In this document: piece by piece, positions 1-8,268 of the stretch
How positions within the stretch are numbered: the stretch's first letter is position 1
Layout of the letters: each line of letters opens with the position of its first letter
Origin: Bacteroidetes bacterium 43-93
Lineage (GTDB): Bacteria; Bacteroidota; Bacteroidia; Chitinophagales; Chitinophagaceae
Reading direction: 5' to 3'
Assembly (NCBI GenBank): GCA_001897855.1
Contig: MKUO01000027.1
Span: 118,704 to 182,703 of the forward strand
Length of the DNA: 64,000 nucleotides
Translations under genes and position numbers: made by a program
Notes under the pieces: generated by a model
Told to the model about the DNA's origin: nothing
Database searches by the model: none
Seen by the model: the letters and a program-made list of their open reading frames with translations, nothing else

Positions 1-166
1 CGAGGCGAAAATCAGATAATACCAGGCTTGGTTTGTTTTTGCTTGCCCAGTCGAGGGCATTTTTACCATTGTGCATACTTACCGCGTCATAACCTTTACG
101 GGTAAGAAAACGGTTCAGTAACATGCACATGTCATGGTCATCATCAACTATCAGTATTTTATCCAT
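1..166 (-). CDS. Response regulator, receiver domain (partial, cut by window edge)
   Basis: Only the first 55 codons are inside the window; the gene runs off the left edge. The start is the ATG complementary to 164-166. The visible part is a CheY-like receiver: an acidic cluster D8-D9-D10 after the first beta strand, and a probable phosphoacceptor D52 in the segment LVLSDFRL. That segment is common in NtrC-type regulators. It lies 39 bases downstream of rpoN on the same strand, so co-transcription is likely. A sigma-54-dependent activator (receiver, AAA+, Fis HTH) is therefore an attractive guess, but the output domain is not visible. Confidence 0.85.
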   Translation of the reverse strand, partial: MDKILIVDDDHDMCMLLNRFLTRKGYDAVSMHNGKNALDWASKNKPSLVLSDFRL

Positions 167-205
167 AAAGAGGCTTCAAGTGTGTGTTATCAAATTTACT
201 TATTA

Positions 206-1618
206 TTATACCAATACATGCCTTATCTGTGCAACAGGAATGCTTAATAATTCCCTGTATTTTGCCACTGTTCTCCTGGCTATATTGTAGCCCATTGAAG
301 ATAGCAGGTTTACCAACTGCTGATCTGTATATGGACGTGATTTATCTTCATTATCTATCGTTTCTTTGATAATAGATTGTATCACTTTGCTGCTTATCAC
401 TTTACCAGTCTGGTCGGCAATACCTTCACTAAACAAATCTTTAAGGCAAATTGTTCCGAAGTGGGTTTCTGCGTATTTATTTGATGTGATACGGGATATA
501 GTGGAAAGATCGTACCCGGTAATGTCTGATATATTGCGCAGTACCATTGGCTTCAGCAGCAGGATATCACCTTCCATGAAATAATCTTTCTGTATATCGA
601 CGATACATTTCATTATGGTGAGCATGGTTTGCTCCCGTTGTTTTACTGTGTCAATAAACCATTGTGCGGAATGTATCTTGTTCTGCACATATTTCTGTGC
701 AGCCTTGTCTTTTCCTTTATCTACATCCCTTATCTGCTCATACAACGAATTGTTGATGAACAACAGGTCTGACTTTGAGGAGAACAAGCTTACCTGTATC
801 ACATCGTCTGTGCAGGTGATGATAAAATCGGGTATGATGGTTTGGCGGGGCTCAACGGTGGAGGTGCTTTCTGATACCGGGTACATTTTTAATTTGCTGA
901 GAAAGCCAAATGCCTTTTTCAGGGTATCATTATTGATGCGTAAAGCAGAGCATATTTTCTCAAACTGCCTATTGATCAATTCATCATAGTGGCTATCAAC
1001 CAGTTTGAAAGCTATGGAAACCATACGATCTTCCGACTCAATATTGCGAAGCTGTGTCAGCAGGCATTCGCGTATAGATGTAGCGCCGATACCAATAGGC
1101 TCCAGGGTTTGAACAATAGACAACGCATTTTGTATGTCTTCAGCATCCACCCATTTTTGTTTCTGGAAGGAGTATTCTTCAGCTATCTCATCCAGCGGCC
1201 TGTCCAGCAGCCCATGTTCATTGAGCATATCTACGAGATATTCTGCAATGTCCTGTGTTTGCTCATCGAGCGATAAAAGGTTTAGCTGCTGGCGTGCATC
1301 TTCCTTAAAGTCTTTGTTGTACGCGAGGGGTTTTTGTGGCACCTGTTCTTTGGCCAGGTAGTTCTGATACTCGTAAGTACTGTCGGGCCTGTCCTCATTG
1401 GTATAAGAGTCCCATTCTTCATAATCATTAATTTCATCATTGCCCTCAGCATTATCCGGGCTATCTTCCGTAGAGCAATCGAGAAATGGGTTCTCTTCCA
1501 ATTCTGTTTTGATGCGGTGCTCGATCTCCAGCGTATTCAGTGCATAGAAATTCAGCAGCTGAATTTGCTGAGGCGAAATCTTTAACTGTTGCTTCTGTAG
1601 TTGCTGTTGCGAAATCAT
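206..1618 (-). CDS. rpoN: RNA polymerase sigma-54 factor RpoN
   Basis: Sigma-54 directs RNA polymerase to -24/-12 promoters and needs AAA+ activators to open DNA. The 470-aa protein has the expected order: a glutamine-rich activator-interacting region I (about residues 3-50), an acidic linker (about 50-85, rich in D and E), the core-binding domain, an HTH region, and near the C-terminus the RpoN box ARRTVAKYRE, the family signature that contacts the -24 element. Length is normal. It is followed on the same strand by a receiver-domain gene, and a histidine kinase is transcribed divergently at 1821. Family assignment is secure; the regulon is unknown. Confidence 0.97.
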   Translation of the reverse strand: MISQQQLQKQQLKISPQQIQLLNFYALNTLEIEHRIKTELEENPFLDCSTEDSPDNAEGNDEINDYEEWDSYTNEDRPDSTYEYQNYLAKEQVPQKPLAYNKDFKEDARQQLNLLSLDEQTQDIAEYLVDMLNEHGLLDRPLDEIAEEYSFQKQKWVDAEDIQNALSIVQTLEPIGIGATSIRECLLTQLRNIESEDRMVSIAFKLVDSHYDELINRQFEKICSALRINNDTLKKAFGFLSKLKMYPVSESTSTVEPRQTIIPDFIITCTDDVIQVSLFSSKSDLLFINNSLYEQIRDVDKGKDKAAQKYVQNKIHSAQWFIDTVKQREQTMLTIMKCIVDIQKDYFMEGDILLLKPMVLRNISDITGYDLSTISRITSNKYAETHFGTICLKDLFSEGIADQTGKVISSKVIQSIIKETIDNEDKSRPYTDQQLVNLLSSMGYNIARRTVAKYRELLSIPVAQIRHVLV

Positions 1619-1782
1619 AAAAATGAGGATATTGGCTAAACATTATAATGCAAGCATCAAACCAAATTTTGCGATCATGTATAATAAATTTTAGTTCCTA
1701 CATTTAATTGATTATCATAGTGTAATAAGTTTATTATTTATTTTATTTTATTTCTCTTCTTTGATAGGTTAACTTTCATGAG

Positions 1783-1806
1783 GAACTAGTTCTACAAATT
1801 GTAGAA
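1783..1806. promoter_or_regulatory. Overlapping palindromes in the leader of the histidine kinase
   Basis: GAACTAGTTC (1783-1792) is a perfect 10-bp palindrome. It overlaps TTCTACAA-A-TTGTAGAA (1790-1806), a 17-bp inverted repeat with 8-bp perfect arms. The second repeat ends 14 bases before the ATG at 1821. It could be an operator or a hairpin in the mRNA leader. No protein can be assigned to it. Confidence 0.4.
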
Positions 1807-1820
1807 ATTTAAGGCGATAT

Positions 1821-3209
1821 ATGCAGAGGAGATTTCGATACATAACACTCGGGTTTATAGTGTCTTTCATTACCATTGCGGTTCTTTCCTTCTATTCTAT
1901 AAGGCAATTTGGCTCCCTGGTGTCTTATTCGAATGAAGTGGATCGTACCAATGAGGTAATCAGCAGGCTGTATGCTATAAAAGACGTATTGCTTGATTTT
2001 GATGTGCGTGAGCGTGAATACATGATCATGCGCGACAGCGTTCTGAAAAACAGCAATGAGAAAGCCATTATGCTAGATGACATCCTGAAGCAGACAAAGC
2101 ATCTGATCAAAGATAATCCGGACCAGATACAGAGCCTGGTGCTGCTTCGGAGTGCTTTGTCTCTTAGAGTACATTTTTTCAGGAAAAATATGGCATATCT
2201 GGATACAGCAAAAAGCAGTAGTGTATCGCCGTATTATGTAGAAGGTATTGATAAAAAGAATGAATGCTATGCGATATTAAATGAAATGCTGACCAGGGAA
2301 CAACGTCTGCTGGATACGCGTTTTGACCATAAACTGTATTTTCAGTCGATGACCTCGCAGACCACGAAGGTGCTACTGATTACCTTCTTTGTGCTTACTA
2401 TAGTTCTGTTCTTTCTGATGATCTATGGCCTGAAACAGAAAATGAAATTTGAGTCGGAATTGCAGACTCAGTTGATAGACCTGGAAAACTCTCATGCCGA
2501 ACTGGAACAAATAGCGTTTGCGGCATCGCACGATATGCAGGAGCCTCTCCGAAAGATGAAAATATTTGGTGACAGGCTAATATGGCTGAAAAAGGACTCC
2601 ATTGACGAGGATACAAGAACATCGATAGATAAAATTACCAAAGCAGCTAATGAAGTGCAGGAACTGACACAGGAGCTGGTAACGCTCACAAGCCTTACCA
2701 GCCGTATGAATAATGCCGGCTATGTAAATGTAAAAGACACTATTAGCGGTGTAATAGATGCCAGGCAGGAAGAGATAAAGAACCTGCACGCGAAATTTGC
2801 GGTAAGCGCTATGCCCGAGATAAAAGGCGATGCGGAACAAATAAAATTGCTGTTTGAGCATCTTGTAGATAATGCTTTGAAATTTGTGAAAGAGGGAAGT
2901 ACACCCAAAATATCCATTACTGCAACTGTAACCGGTGGAAGCGAGATAGCTGATATCAACGACGCAAATAAGGAAAAGAAGTTTTATAAAATAGCAGTTG
3001 CCGATAACGGGATAGGATTTGACAACGCCTTTATTGATAAGATTTTCAAAGTGTTCCAGCGATTACATAATCATGAGTCTCCGTACAAAGGAAAGGGTAT
3101 TGGCCTGGCAATATGTAAGCGTATTATGACTAACCACAAAGGGTTTATTAGGGCGAATGGCAGGCCGGGAGAGGGTGCAGAGTTTATACTTTTTTTTCCC
3201 ATGGAATAA
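1821..3209 (+). CDS. Membrane sensor histidine kinase with CHASE3-like input domain
   Basis: 462 aa. TM1 is at about residues 8-27 and TM2 at about 183-204. They flank a roughly 150-residue helical periplasmic region whose pattern (an acidic stretch followed by REREYM) resembles CHASE3 four-helix bundles. After a short coiled coil comes the H-box FAASHDMQEPLRK with phosphoacceptor H237. The ATPase domain follows with N-box EHLVDNALKF, G1 DNGIGF and G2 GKGIGLAI. It has no receiver domain and no adjacent regulator on its own strand, so it is an orphan kinase. The closest regulator gene is the one next to rpoN on the other strand. Signal unknown. Confidence 0.9.
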   Translation: MQRRFRYITLGFIVSFITIAVLSFYSIRQFGSLVSYSNEVDRTNEVISRLYAIKDVLLDFDVREREYMIMRDSVLKNSNEKAIMLDDILKQTKHLIKDNPDQIQSLVLLRSALSLRVHFFRKNMAYLDTAKSSSVSPYYVEGIDKKNECYAILNEMLTREQRLLDTRFDHKLYFQSMTSQTTKVLLITFFVLTIVLFFLMIYGLKQKMKFESELQTQLIDLENSHAELEQIAFAASHDMQEPLRKMKIFGDRLIWLKKDSIDEDTRTSIDKITKAANEVQELTQELVTLTSLTSRMNNAGYVNVKDTISGVIDARQEEIKNLHAKFAVSAMPEIKGDAEQIKLLFEHLVDNALKFVKEGSTPKISITATVTGGSEIADINDANKEKKFYKIAVADNGIGFDNAFIDKIFKVFQRLHNHESPYKGKGIGLAICKRIMTNHKGFIRANGRPGEGAEFILFFPME

Positions 3210-3210
3210 A

Positions 3211-3243
3211 TAATAAAACCCGCGTAATACGCAGGTTTTATTA
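3211..3243. terminator. Bidirectional hairpin terminator
   Basis: TAATAAAACC (3211-3220) pairs perfectly with GGTTTTATTA (3234-3243). An inner GCGT/ACGC stem closes a 3-base loop. U-rich flanks occur in both directions. It lies between the convergent genes ending at 3209 and 3276 and can serve both. Confidence 0.7.
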
Positions 3244-3275
3244 ACTCTCATCTTGATAGAACTGACCAGATTAGA

Positions 3276-3647
3276 TCAGGAATTTAGTTGATTGTTTCCA
3301 TCGGTTTTTTTGTTGATGGCCTCTACGGCAGCAATAAACTCGGATACAGACTCATCGCTATTGGCGCCATAAGCATCTATCAGAACCCCCTTCACACCAT
3401 CATTGGTCTCTATTTTGTACATGATAGCATTATCGCCAGGGTCTGATTCTCCTTCAAACCTATAGAAGTTCACAATTTTAACTTCATTTGGTTTGTAGAA
3501 CTTATCCTCCGCCATCGTGTGTAGTCCCTCCTCGTTAATCTTCAGGTCGTTGGTGAAACCTTCTTTGTAGGCTTTGGTTACCAGCGTACTCATCGTATTC
3601 ATTTCCGTGGCCTTATCGTTTGGCCTTCTATAAGCATGCGACTGCAT
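3276..3647 (-). CDS. Conserved small protein of unknown function (Bacteroidota type)
   Basis: 123 aa from the first ATG. The internal ATG at codon 16 or 19 (MNTMSTL) gives a product closer to family members I remember. The core has a short helix, then strands around KPNEVKIVNFYRFEGESDPGD and a second segment with DAYG. Such proteins are widespread in this phylum and are sometimes mislabelled phosphoribosylpyrophosphate synthetase; nothing here supports that enzyme. No signal peptide, so probably cytoplasmic. It sits downstream of a DUF4142 lipoprotein in a stress-type cluster. Function unknown. Confidence 0.75.
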   Translation of the reverse strand: MQSHAYRRPNDKATEMNTMSTLVTKAYKEGFTNDLKINEEGLHTMAEDKFYKPNEVKIVNFYRFEGESDPGDNAIMYKIETNDGVKGVLIDAYGANSDESVSEFIAAVEAINKKTDGNNQLNS

Positions 3648-3728
3648 AAAAATTTTGTTTTAGTTGTAACTAGCTGTAATAAAAAGCTTGCCAGCAATAT
3701 TAAAAGCTTGTTAACGGCTGATAAACTG

Positions 3729-4343
3729 TTATTTATTTAGTTTTTCCTGCAGACGTTTAGCCATATCCAGGTGTTCTCTAAGGGTTGGCAATGCACCAGA
3801 GACTATATCTTTTAATGCCTGGTCGTTAGTACGCGATTCTGCCCTTTCAAATTTGTCTATTGTTTTCTGATGGTCGTCTACCATTTTATCTGCCCAGTTT
3901 TTGTCCCAGTCTGTACCTTTGGCATCATCATCTAATGCATCTTTAGTGTCTGCAGTATTCAAAGTGTAGTTTTGTTTTGTTGCGTAGGCCTTCATTTTTG
4001 CACCAAGCGCTTTGTGGTCTTTTTCCATCATTTTGGCATGGGCTTTTAGTTCTTTGTCCATTCCTTTTTGCTGGCCCAATGCAAGCAGGTGCAATTCCTG
4101 CTCGTTCGATTCGATGGCATTTTTTACAAAAGTTTCATCCCGGTATTCTTCCATGTCCCCTTTCAGGTCGTTTGCTTTGTCTTTCACGTCGGCGGCAAGT
4201 GTATCAACTTTTGCTGCTACGGTATCCATTGCATCGTTAACTTTTTCGTTTTGCGAACTGTTGCACGATGTGCCATAAACTACGGAAGCAAGTGCAATGG
4301 ACGCGATAAGAACTGGTGTTGTTTTGAATTGCATCTTTTTCAT
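3729..4343 (-). CDS. DUF4142 family lipoprotein
   Basis: 204 aa with a lipoprotein signal: charged start, hydrophobic stretch, then lipobox YGTSC with C27 as the lipidated residue. The mature part has an acidic helical linker, then a ferritin-like helical domain with the DUF4142 pattern (repeated K..M..DH..., two segments with DH and DHQKTIDKFE). Members are periplasmic or outer-membrane stress proteins often induced in stationary phase; biochemical activity is not known. It is in a minus-strand run with a 32-aa peptide and TspO-like and PA2169-like genes. Confidence 0.85.
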   Translation of the reverse strand: MKKMQFKTTPVLIASIALASVVYGTSCNSSQNEKVNDAMDTVAAKVDTLAADVKDKANDLKGDMEEYRDETFVKNAIESNEQELHLLALGQQKGMDKELKAHAKMMEKDHKALGAKMKAYATKQNYTLNTADTKDALDDDAKGTDWDKNWADKMVDDHQKTIDKFERAESRTNDQALKDIVSGALPTLREHLDMAKRLQEKLNK

Positions 4344-4374
4344 TGATGTTTATAATTAATGGTAAATAAACAAA

Positions 4375-4473
4375 CTACAGTGCACCCGCAAATACAATGC
4401 AGGTGCAGGTAAAAACCAATAGCAGGGACGCTGCCATTACGATCATCGCGAATATTGTGATTGCATCTTTCAT
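4375..4473 (-). CDS. Putative 32-aa single-pass membrane peptide
   Basis: A short ORF from the ATG at 4473 to the TAG at 4375. It encodes an almost wholly hydrophobic peptide beginning MKDAITIFAMIVMAAS and ending with VFAGAL, with two cysteines (CTC) in the helix. It fills the gap between the TspO-like gene (18 bases upstream) and the DUF4142 gene (31 bases downstream) on the same strand, and otherwise the gap would be unexplained. There is no clear Shine-Dalgarno, which is usual in this phylum. Evidence is coding potential and position only. Confidence 0.35.
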   Translation of the reverse strand: MKDAITIFAMIVMAASLLLVFTCTCIVFAGAL

Positions 4474-4491
4474 ATTGATATCAATTGTTTG

Positions 4492-5307
4492 TTAGTGTTT
4501 GAGCGCTCTATTATGTTTTCTTAAGCTGCCATGTCTTTTTTCTGTTTGGTGCAGGTAGCTCCAGATGTAAAATGATATTGTATAAATGAATATTGCTGCA
4601 GTAGCCAGGAGTGCATCGGCTGCTACGGTATTATTTGTGTATTGATTGGCAACATAGATGGCGCCTAATGCCCAGCCCACCACAAGTGGGTATATGCCAT
4701 CGCTGAAGCGAAAACTAATGATCACCGCAAGCAGCGTTGCAACTATTATCATAATGACAGCCCAATGCTGCTCTCCTAACGATGAACCGTGCCACCCCAT
4801 ATATACCAGCCAAACTGCCGCATTGGCTATATTGGCTACGCTGAGCCAGCCCATGTATAAGCTGAAAGGGAATGAAAGCCAGTTGTTGTAAGCTTCACTA
4901 CGTAAAGCCAGTTTTACCCGCCGGAACATAATGCCTGAAAGCAGGAGCATTATAATAATAAAAACAGAAGCCAGGGAAAGCATATGGCGTGTAAAGAGTA
5001 CCTGCCATATCATCCCCAGGATATTAGAGGTAATAAATGGTATGGCGAGCTTATCGTACAAACTGTCTTTCTGCTGCGCTGATAATATCTGGTAAACGGC
5101 ATATACTATGAAGGATAGGTATATCAATCCCCAGATAGAGAATGCGTAGCCCGCGGGCATAAAATAATTATTGTATTGCAGCGAAACCTCTGCTATGCTT
5201 CTTGGAGTAATGTCAAGGGCGTCTGCGAGATAACTGAAGAATGGATTAATGACGGCAACGATCAGTACCCACCACCTCAAACCTTTGTTTAAACGTTGCT
5301 GCGTCAT
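4492..5307 (-). CDS. TspO/MBR-like tryptophan-rich membrane protein
   Basis: From the ATG at 5307 the product is 271 aa; the frame is open to an earlier ATG at 5352 that would add 15 residues. About seven hydrophobic segments are visible, longer than classical five-helix TspO. Diagnostic are the segment FMPAGYAFSIWGLIYL and many tryptophans in the membrane helices (WGLIY, WLVYMGWHG, YIWSYL). TspO proteins bind tetrapyrroles or act in stress signalling. In Bacteroidota such longer versions are annotated as tryptophan-rich sensory proteins. Clustered with other stress-type genes. Ligand not known. Confidence 0.75.
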   Translation of the reverse strand: MTQQRLNKGLRWWVLIVAVINPFFSYLADALDITPRSIAEVSLQYNNYFMPAGYAFSIWGLIYLSFIVYAVYQILSAQQKDSLYDKLAIPFITSNILGMIWQVLFTRHMLSLASVFIIIMLLLSGIMFRRVKLALRSEAYNNWLSFPFSLYMGWLSVANIANAAVWLVYMGWHGSSLGEQHWAVIMIIVATLLAVIISFRFSDGIYPLVVGWALGAIYVANQYTNNTVAADALLATAAIFIYTISFYIWSYLHQTEKRHGSLRKHNRALKH

Positions 5308-5358
5308 TTTTTCGTTTTTTTTCCGGCTGGACAACAATAAAAATGATGCCAACCGGTG

Positions 5359-5826
5359 TTATGCAACCATAAAAGGTTGATGGTAAGTTTCTTTTTGGAT
5401 ATGGTAATTACGTTTCAGGATGGTTTGCTGGTTTGTTATCAGGGTTGAGGCATCTTCTAACAATTCGTCTGCGCGATTTTGAACCGTTTCGTAGGCTTTT
5501 TGCAGTGCATATTCACCAAAGAGGCAAAGTCCTATGATTGCGGCCCTATTTTGATGTAGCAGGTTCGTTTTCACCTGCATCCAAAAACGAAATAATTTCC
5601 CTGACAGAGATGTACGCAAGGTGGTTTTGCCATCCAACTGCCATACCATCTCTGCCAGCTGCGCTATATAGTTCCTGCTCTCTTCACAACAATTCTCAAA
5701 TAAAGGGATCATTTGTTTGTCTTCCTCTTTCAGCACCCTCGATGCGAGCTTATACCCCTCAATCCTGTCGTGGTGCATTTGTATCAATTCGTTTAAGGTT
5801 GCAATAGTGTTGGTTTTCTGTGACAT
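5359..5826 (-). CDS. PA2169/DUF2383-family four-helix-bundle protein
   Basis: 155 aa, no signal peptide. The N-terminus (TLNELIQMHHDRIEGYKLAS) is the typical opening of the PA2169 family, followed by four amphipathic helices with a ferritin-like arrangement. A lone CC pair (ENCCEES) precedes the third helix. Family members are general-stress proteins of unknown activity. Together with the downstream TspO-like, DUF4142 and small membrane genes it looks like an envelope or general stress operon. Start chosen at the first ATG because the family motif begins about 10 residues later. Confidence 0.82.
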   Translation of the reverse strand: MSQKTNTIATLNELIQMHHDRIEGYKLASRVLKEEDKQMIPLFENCCEESRNYIAQLAEMVWQLDGKTTLRTSLSGKLFRFWMQVKTNLLHQNRAAIIGLCLFGEYALQKAYETVQNRADELLEDASTLITNQQTILKRNYHIQKETYHQPFMVA

Positions 5827-5884
5827 CTCATTCCTTCTTTCTCTGTATGTGTAACTAAAACTGTGCCATGCATAATTTACAGGG

Positions 5885-5913
5885 ACAAAAAAAGCTACAC
5901 AACAGTGTAGCTT
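5885..5913 (-). terminator. Intrinsic terminator after the lmo0937-like gene
   Basis: AAGCTACAC (5892-5900) pairs with GTGTAGCTT (5905-5913) around an AACA loop. On the minus strand the stem is followed by seven U residues. It lies 26 bases past the stop at 5940. Confidence 0.8.
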
Positions 5914-5939
5914 GTATGAGCATAATGATGATTATATCG

Positions 5940-6092
5940 CTATACTTCCCCGCGCCTGATAAGGCCAAGCAAAAGAGAAATAATGGCTAATACCAATAAT
6001 ACATGTATAATGCTGCCGGCGCTATAAACTGTGAGGCCTAATACCCAACCTATTACCAGGATGATAGCTATAACATAAAGTAGCGTTCTCAT
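5940..6092 (-). CDS. lmo0937-family small membrane protein
   Basis: 50 aa from the ATG at 6092. The frame is open to 6185, but the extra 31 residues do not look like the family. The sequence starts MRTLLYVIAIILVIGWVLG and has a second hydrophobic helix ending in LGLIRRG, the two-helix layout of the lmo0937 family. These are small stress-associated inner-membrane proteins without known activity. It has its own terminator at 5885-5913 and is probably a monocistronic unit beside the stress cluster. Confidence 0.8.
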   Translation of the reverse strand: MRTLLYVIAIILVIGWVLGLTVYSAGSIIHVLLVLAIISLLLGLIRRGEV

Positions 6093-6150
6093 AAAAAAAT
6101 ACGTTTTGGTTATTAAAAGAGCCAAATAAAACCGTGCCATCTTAAGGTAA

Positions 6151-6178
6151 CAAAAGGGGAGAAGCAGATGCTTCTCCC
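6151..6178 (-). terminator. Intrinsic terminator after the ELWxxDGT protein gene
   Basis: GGGAGAAGCA (6157-6166) and TGCTTCTCCC (6169-6178) form a 10-bp stem. On the minus strand it is followed by CUUUUG. It starts 22 bases past the stop at 6201. Confidence 0.65.
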
Positions 6179-6200
6179 TCTTCATGCCCCATTTTAAAAA

Positions 6201-7682
6201 TCACTGTTTTACGAAAATGCCTTTAGCGGCTATGCTGTTGGGCCTGGATACCGTGTAGGTGTAATAGCCTGCAGCAAATTTTGCAACAGGTATATTGATA
6301 TAGGATATTCCGGAGTTGTAGGTAGCAGCATCGGTAGTATAAACAGCACGCCCGGTAAGGTCCAGGAATCTTACCTGCAACGTTTCCGGTGCACCAAGGT
6401 CTAGTTTGAAATGCACCATATCCTGTGCCGGATTGGGATAGAGCATAATTTCGGCATTGGCATACTGGCTGATAATTCCTGAGGATGCATCTTCAATGCG
6501 CATCAGTTCAATACCGTTTGTACCATCATTTGCGGTAAAGTAAAGCCATTGCTTATACACAATGGGGTGGTCAAGCGTGCTGTTGTTAGGCCCTGTATAA
6601 ATATCCGAAACCAAAGTGCTGAAGGTGCCGTTATAATTATAAAGTTCCTGCCCGTATGGAGAAGCAGTTCCCCTGTAAAACAGCTTGGATTTATACGAAA
6701 CCATGGAGCCAGGGCTGGTTTGCGTTATCGCGGCGACTTTGGATGTATTGCTTGTTGCCGGATCAAATACATACATGTTGAATAGCAGGCCACCGTTGGC
6801 AGATGCGGAAAAGTATATCTTACCGTTATATACTACCAGGTCATTGGTATTGATAAAAAACGATGAGTTTACCCCTGGGCTGATATCAGTAAGCCTTACA
6901 GGCGCATTGTTGCCATCATAGGCATATAATTCACTGCCATGATCCGCAGACGTGGCTGTGAAGTATAGCTTGGAATTGTACACCAGCAGATTCCCCGGGT
7001 TGCTTCCCGCAGATCCATTGTTGATGTCTGCGATCATATGTACGCTTCCATTGGATGGGTCGATGCTGTAGAGTTCGTTGCCTGATGTGGCAGAGGTTGC
7101 CGTAAAATATATAGTACTGCCCATTACCGTAATAAACTGCACATCGCTGCTGGCAGCGCCGGAGGAAACATCCGTCATCCGGTTTGCCGTATTAGTGGCC
7201 GGGTCATACACCCAAAGCTCTTTGCCGTTTGCGGCGGTGCTCGCAGCAAAATAGAGCATGTTGTTATAGGCAACAAAATCAGTAGGATTCGAAGACGCGC
7301 TGCCTGACTCAATATCCTTTGCCAATGTTGGGGCATGAGTACCGTCATATACAAATAGCTCCATGCCGGTGCTGCCATTGTCTGCGGCAAAATATAGCTT
7401 GTTGTTTACAGCCGCTATGCTGCGGTTGTCGAAAGCAGACATACCATTACCACTGCCTGCATTAATATCGGCAACCAGTGTGGGCACGTCCGTACCATCT
7501 GTAGACCATAATTCGATACCATGAGAACCATCGTTAGCTGCGAAGTAAAGTTTGTTATTAAAAACATACATGCCGGTGGGGGAAGATGCAGCAGACGGGT
7601 TGATGTTGTACTTTGTAAGTGTCACCTGGGCAAAGCAGGGAAAAACTGCAAACAGCAATATTCCAAGTAATAGTCTCTTCAT
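6201..7682 (-). CDS. Secreted ELWxxDGT-repeat protein with T9SS sorting domain
   Basis: 493 aa from the ATG at 7682, which opens a clear Sec signal peptide (MKRLLLGILLFAVFPCFAQ). The frame is open to 7694. The body is a run of roughly 45-residue repeats, each with a strand like LYFAA, a variable turn, and ELW.TDGT or ELY.YDG, as in the ELWxxDGT repeat family of beta-propeller-like surface proteins. The C-terminal 80 residues carry YPNPAQDMVHF and end GIFVKQ, a type-A T9SS sorting domain, so export across the outer membrane is expected. The partner is unknown. A terminator follows at 6151-6178. Confidence 0.85.
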   Translation of the reverse strand: MKRLLLGILLFAVFPCFAQVTLTKYNINPSAASSPTGMYVFNNKLYFAANDGSHGIELWSTDGTDVPTLVADINAGSGNGMSAFDNRSIAAVNNKLYFAADNGSTGMELFVYDGTHAPTLAKDIESGSASSNPTDFVAYNNMLYFAASTAANGKELWVYDPATNTANRMTDVSSGAASSDVQFITVMGSTIYFTATSATSGNELYSIDPSNGSVHMIADINNGSAGSNPGNLLVYNSKLYFTATSADHGSELYAYDGNNAPVRLTDISPGVNSSFFINTNDLVVYNGKIYFSASANGGLLFNMYVFDPATSNTSKVAAITQTSPGSMVSYKSKLFYRGTASPYGQELYNYNGTFSTLVSDIYTGPNNSTLDHPIVYKQWLYFTANDGTNGIELMRIEDASSGIISQYANAEIMLYPNPAQDMVHFKLDLGAPETLQVRFLDLTGRAVYTTDAATYNSGISYINIPVAKFAAGYYTYTVSRPNSIAAKGIFVKQ

Positions 7683-7754
7683 ATTAATGCACATTTACGA
7701 GTTAAGAACTAATATAAAATTATTTAATTTTTAACCAGCCTGCTTTAATATTAT

Positions 7755-7778
7755 AAAAAATCCCCCTAAATGGGGGAT
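7755..7778 (-). terminator. Terminator-like hairpin upstream of the ELWxxDGT gene
   Basis: ATCCCCC (7760-7766) pairs with GGGGGAT (7772-7778). On the minus strand six U residues follow. No gene ends here on that strand; the next minus-strand start is 7682, about 75 bases downstream. It may be a leader attenuator or may end an unannotated minus transcript. Confidence 0.5.
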
Positions 7779-7863
7779 GTGAGATATAATAGATGAAATA
7801 AATTAAGTATTATAATTTTTAAAAAATTGGCAAAAGTTTAGCGCTGATTTTCAAAACGTTCAG

Positions 7864-8268
7864 GTGTTTTTTTTCGTATTTAGTATAGATTTGCGAAAAA
7901 TAATTTCACACTTGCTGGGTTTCAGGCTCAAACTGATAATATTAATACTTTTCAACAGCGCGGTGCTAATGATAGCAGACGCCCAGTATTCTTATTACAC
8001 ACAGCATGTGTCTTTTTTCAAAGAAACGTCTGTATTGGGCAAGAAATTTCATACCCAGCATTTTCACACAGACAGGCATGTAAAAACCACCAAACCACGG
8101 ATCAAGTCTTTAGATAATAATGACACCCAGGGTAGCCTGGTTACAGAGTACAGAAAGGGTTATATCATTCTGCATACTACTGAGGTCAAAAACTATACGT
8201 ACGTAACACGCTTCTTTTCTCATAAGTGTTGTGTACAAACCCTCCGCGGCCCACCTGTTGTTGCGTAA
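7864..8268 (+). CDS. Putative small secreted protein, unknown function
   Basis: The open frame starts with GTG at 7864, with alternative TTG starts at 7891 and 7912. A hydrophobic segment ends with a plausible signal-peptidase site (IADAQ before YSYY). The mature part, about 95 residues, is basic, has a histidine-rich stretch (HTQHFHTDRH) and ends CCVQTLRGPPVVA. It has no ATG start near the signal peptide and no recognised domain. It occupies an otherwise gene-free 670-base gap before the efflux operon. It may be a real small secreted protein or a decayed gene. Confidence 0.4.
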   Translation: MFFFVFSIDLRKIISHLLGFRLKLIILILFNSAVLMIADAQYSYYTQHVSFFKETSVLGKKFHTQHFHTDRHVKTTKPRIKSLDNNDTQGSLVTEYRKGYIILHTTEVKNYTYVTRFFSHKCCVQTLRGPPVVA

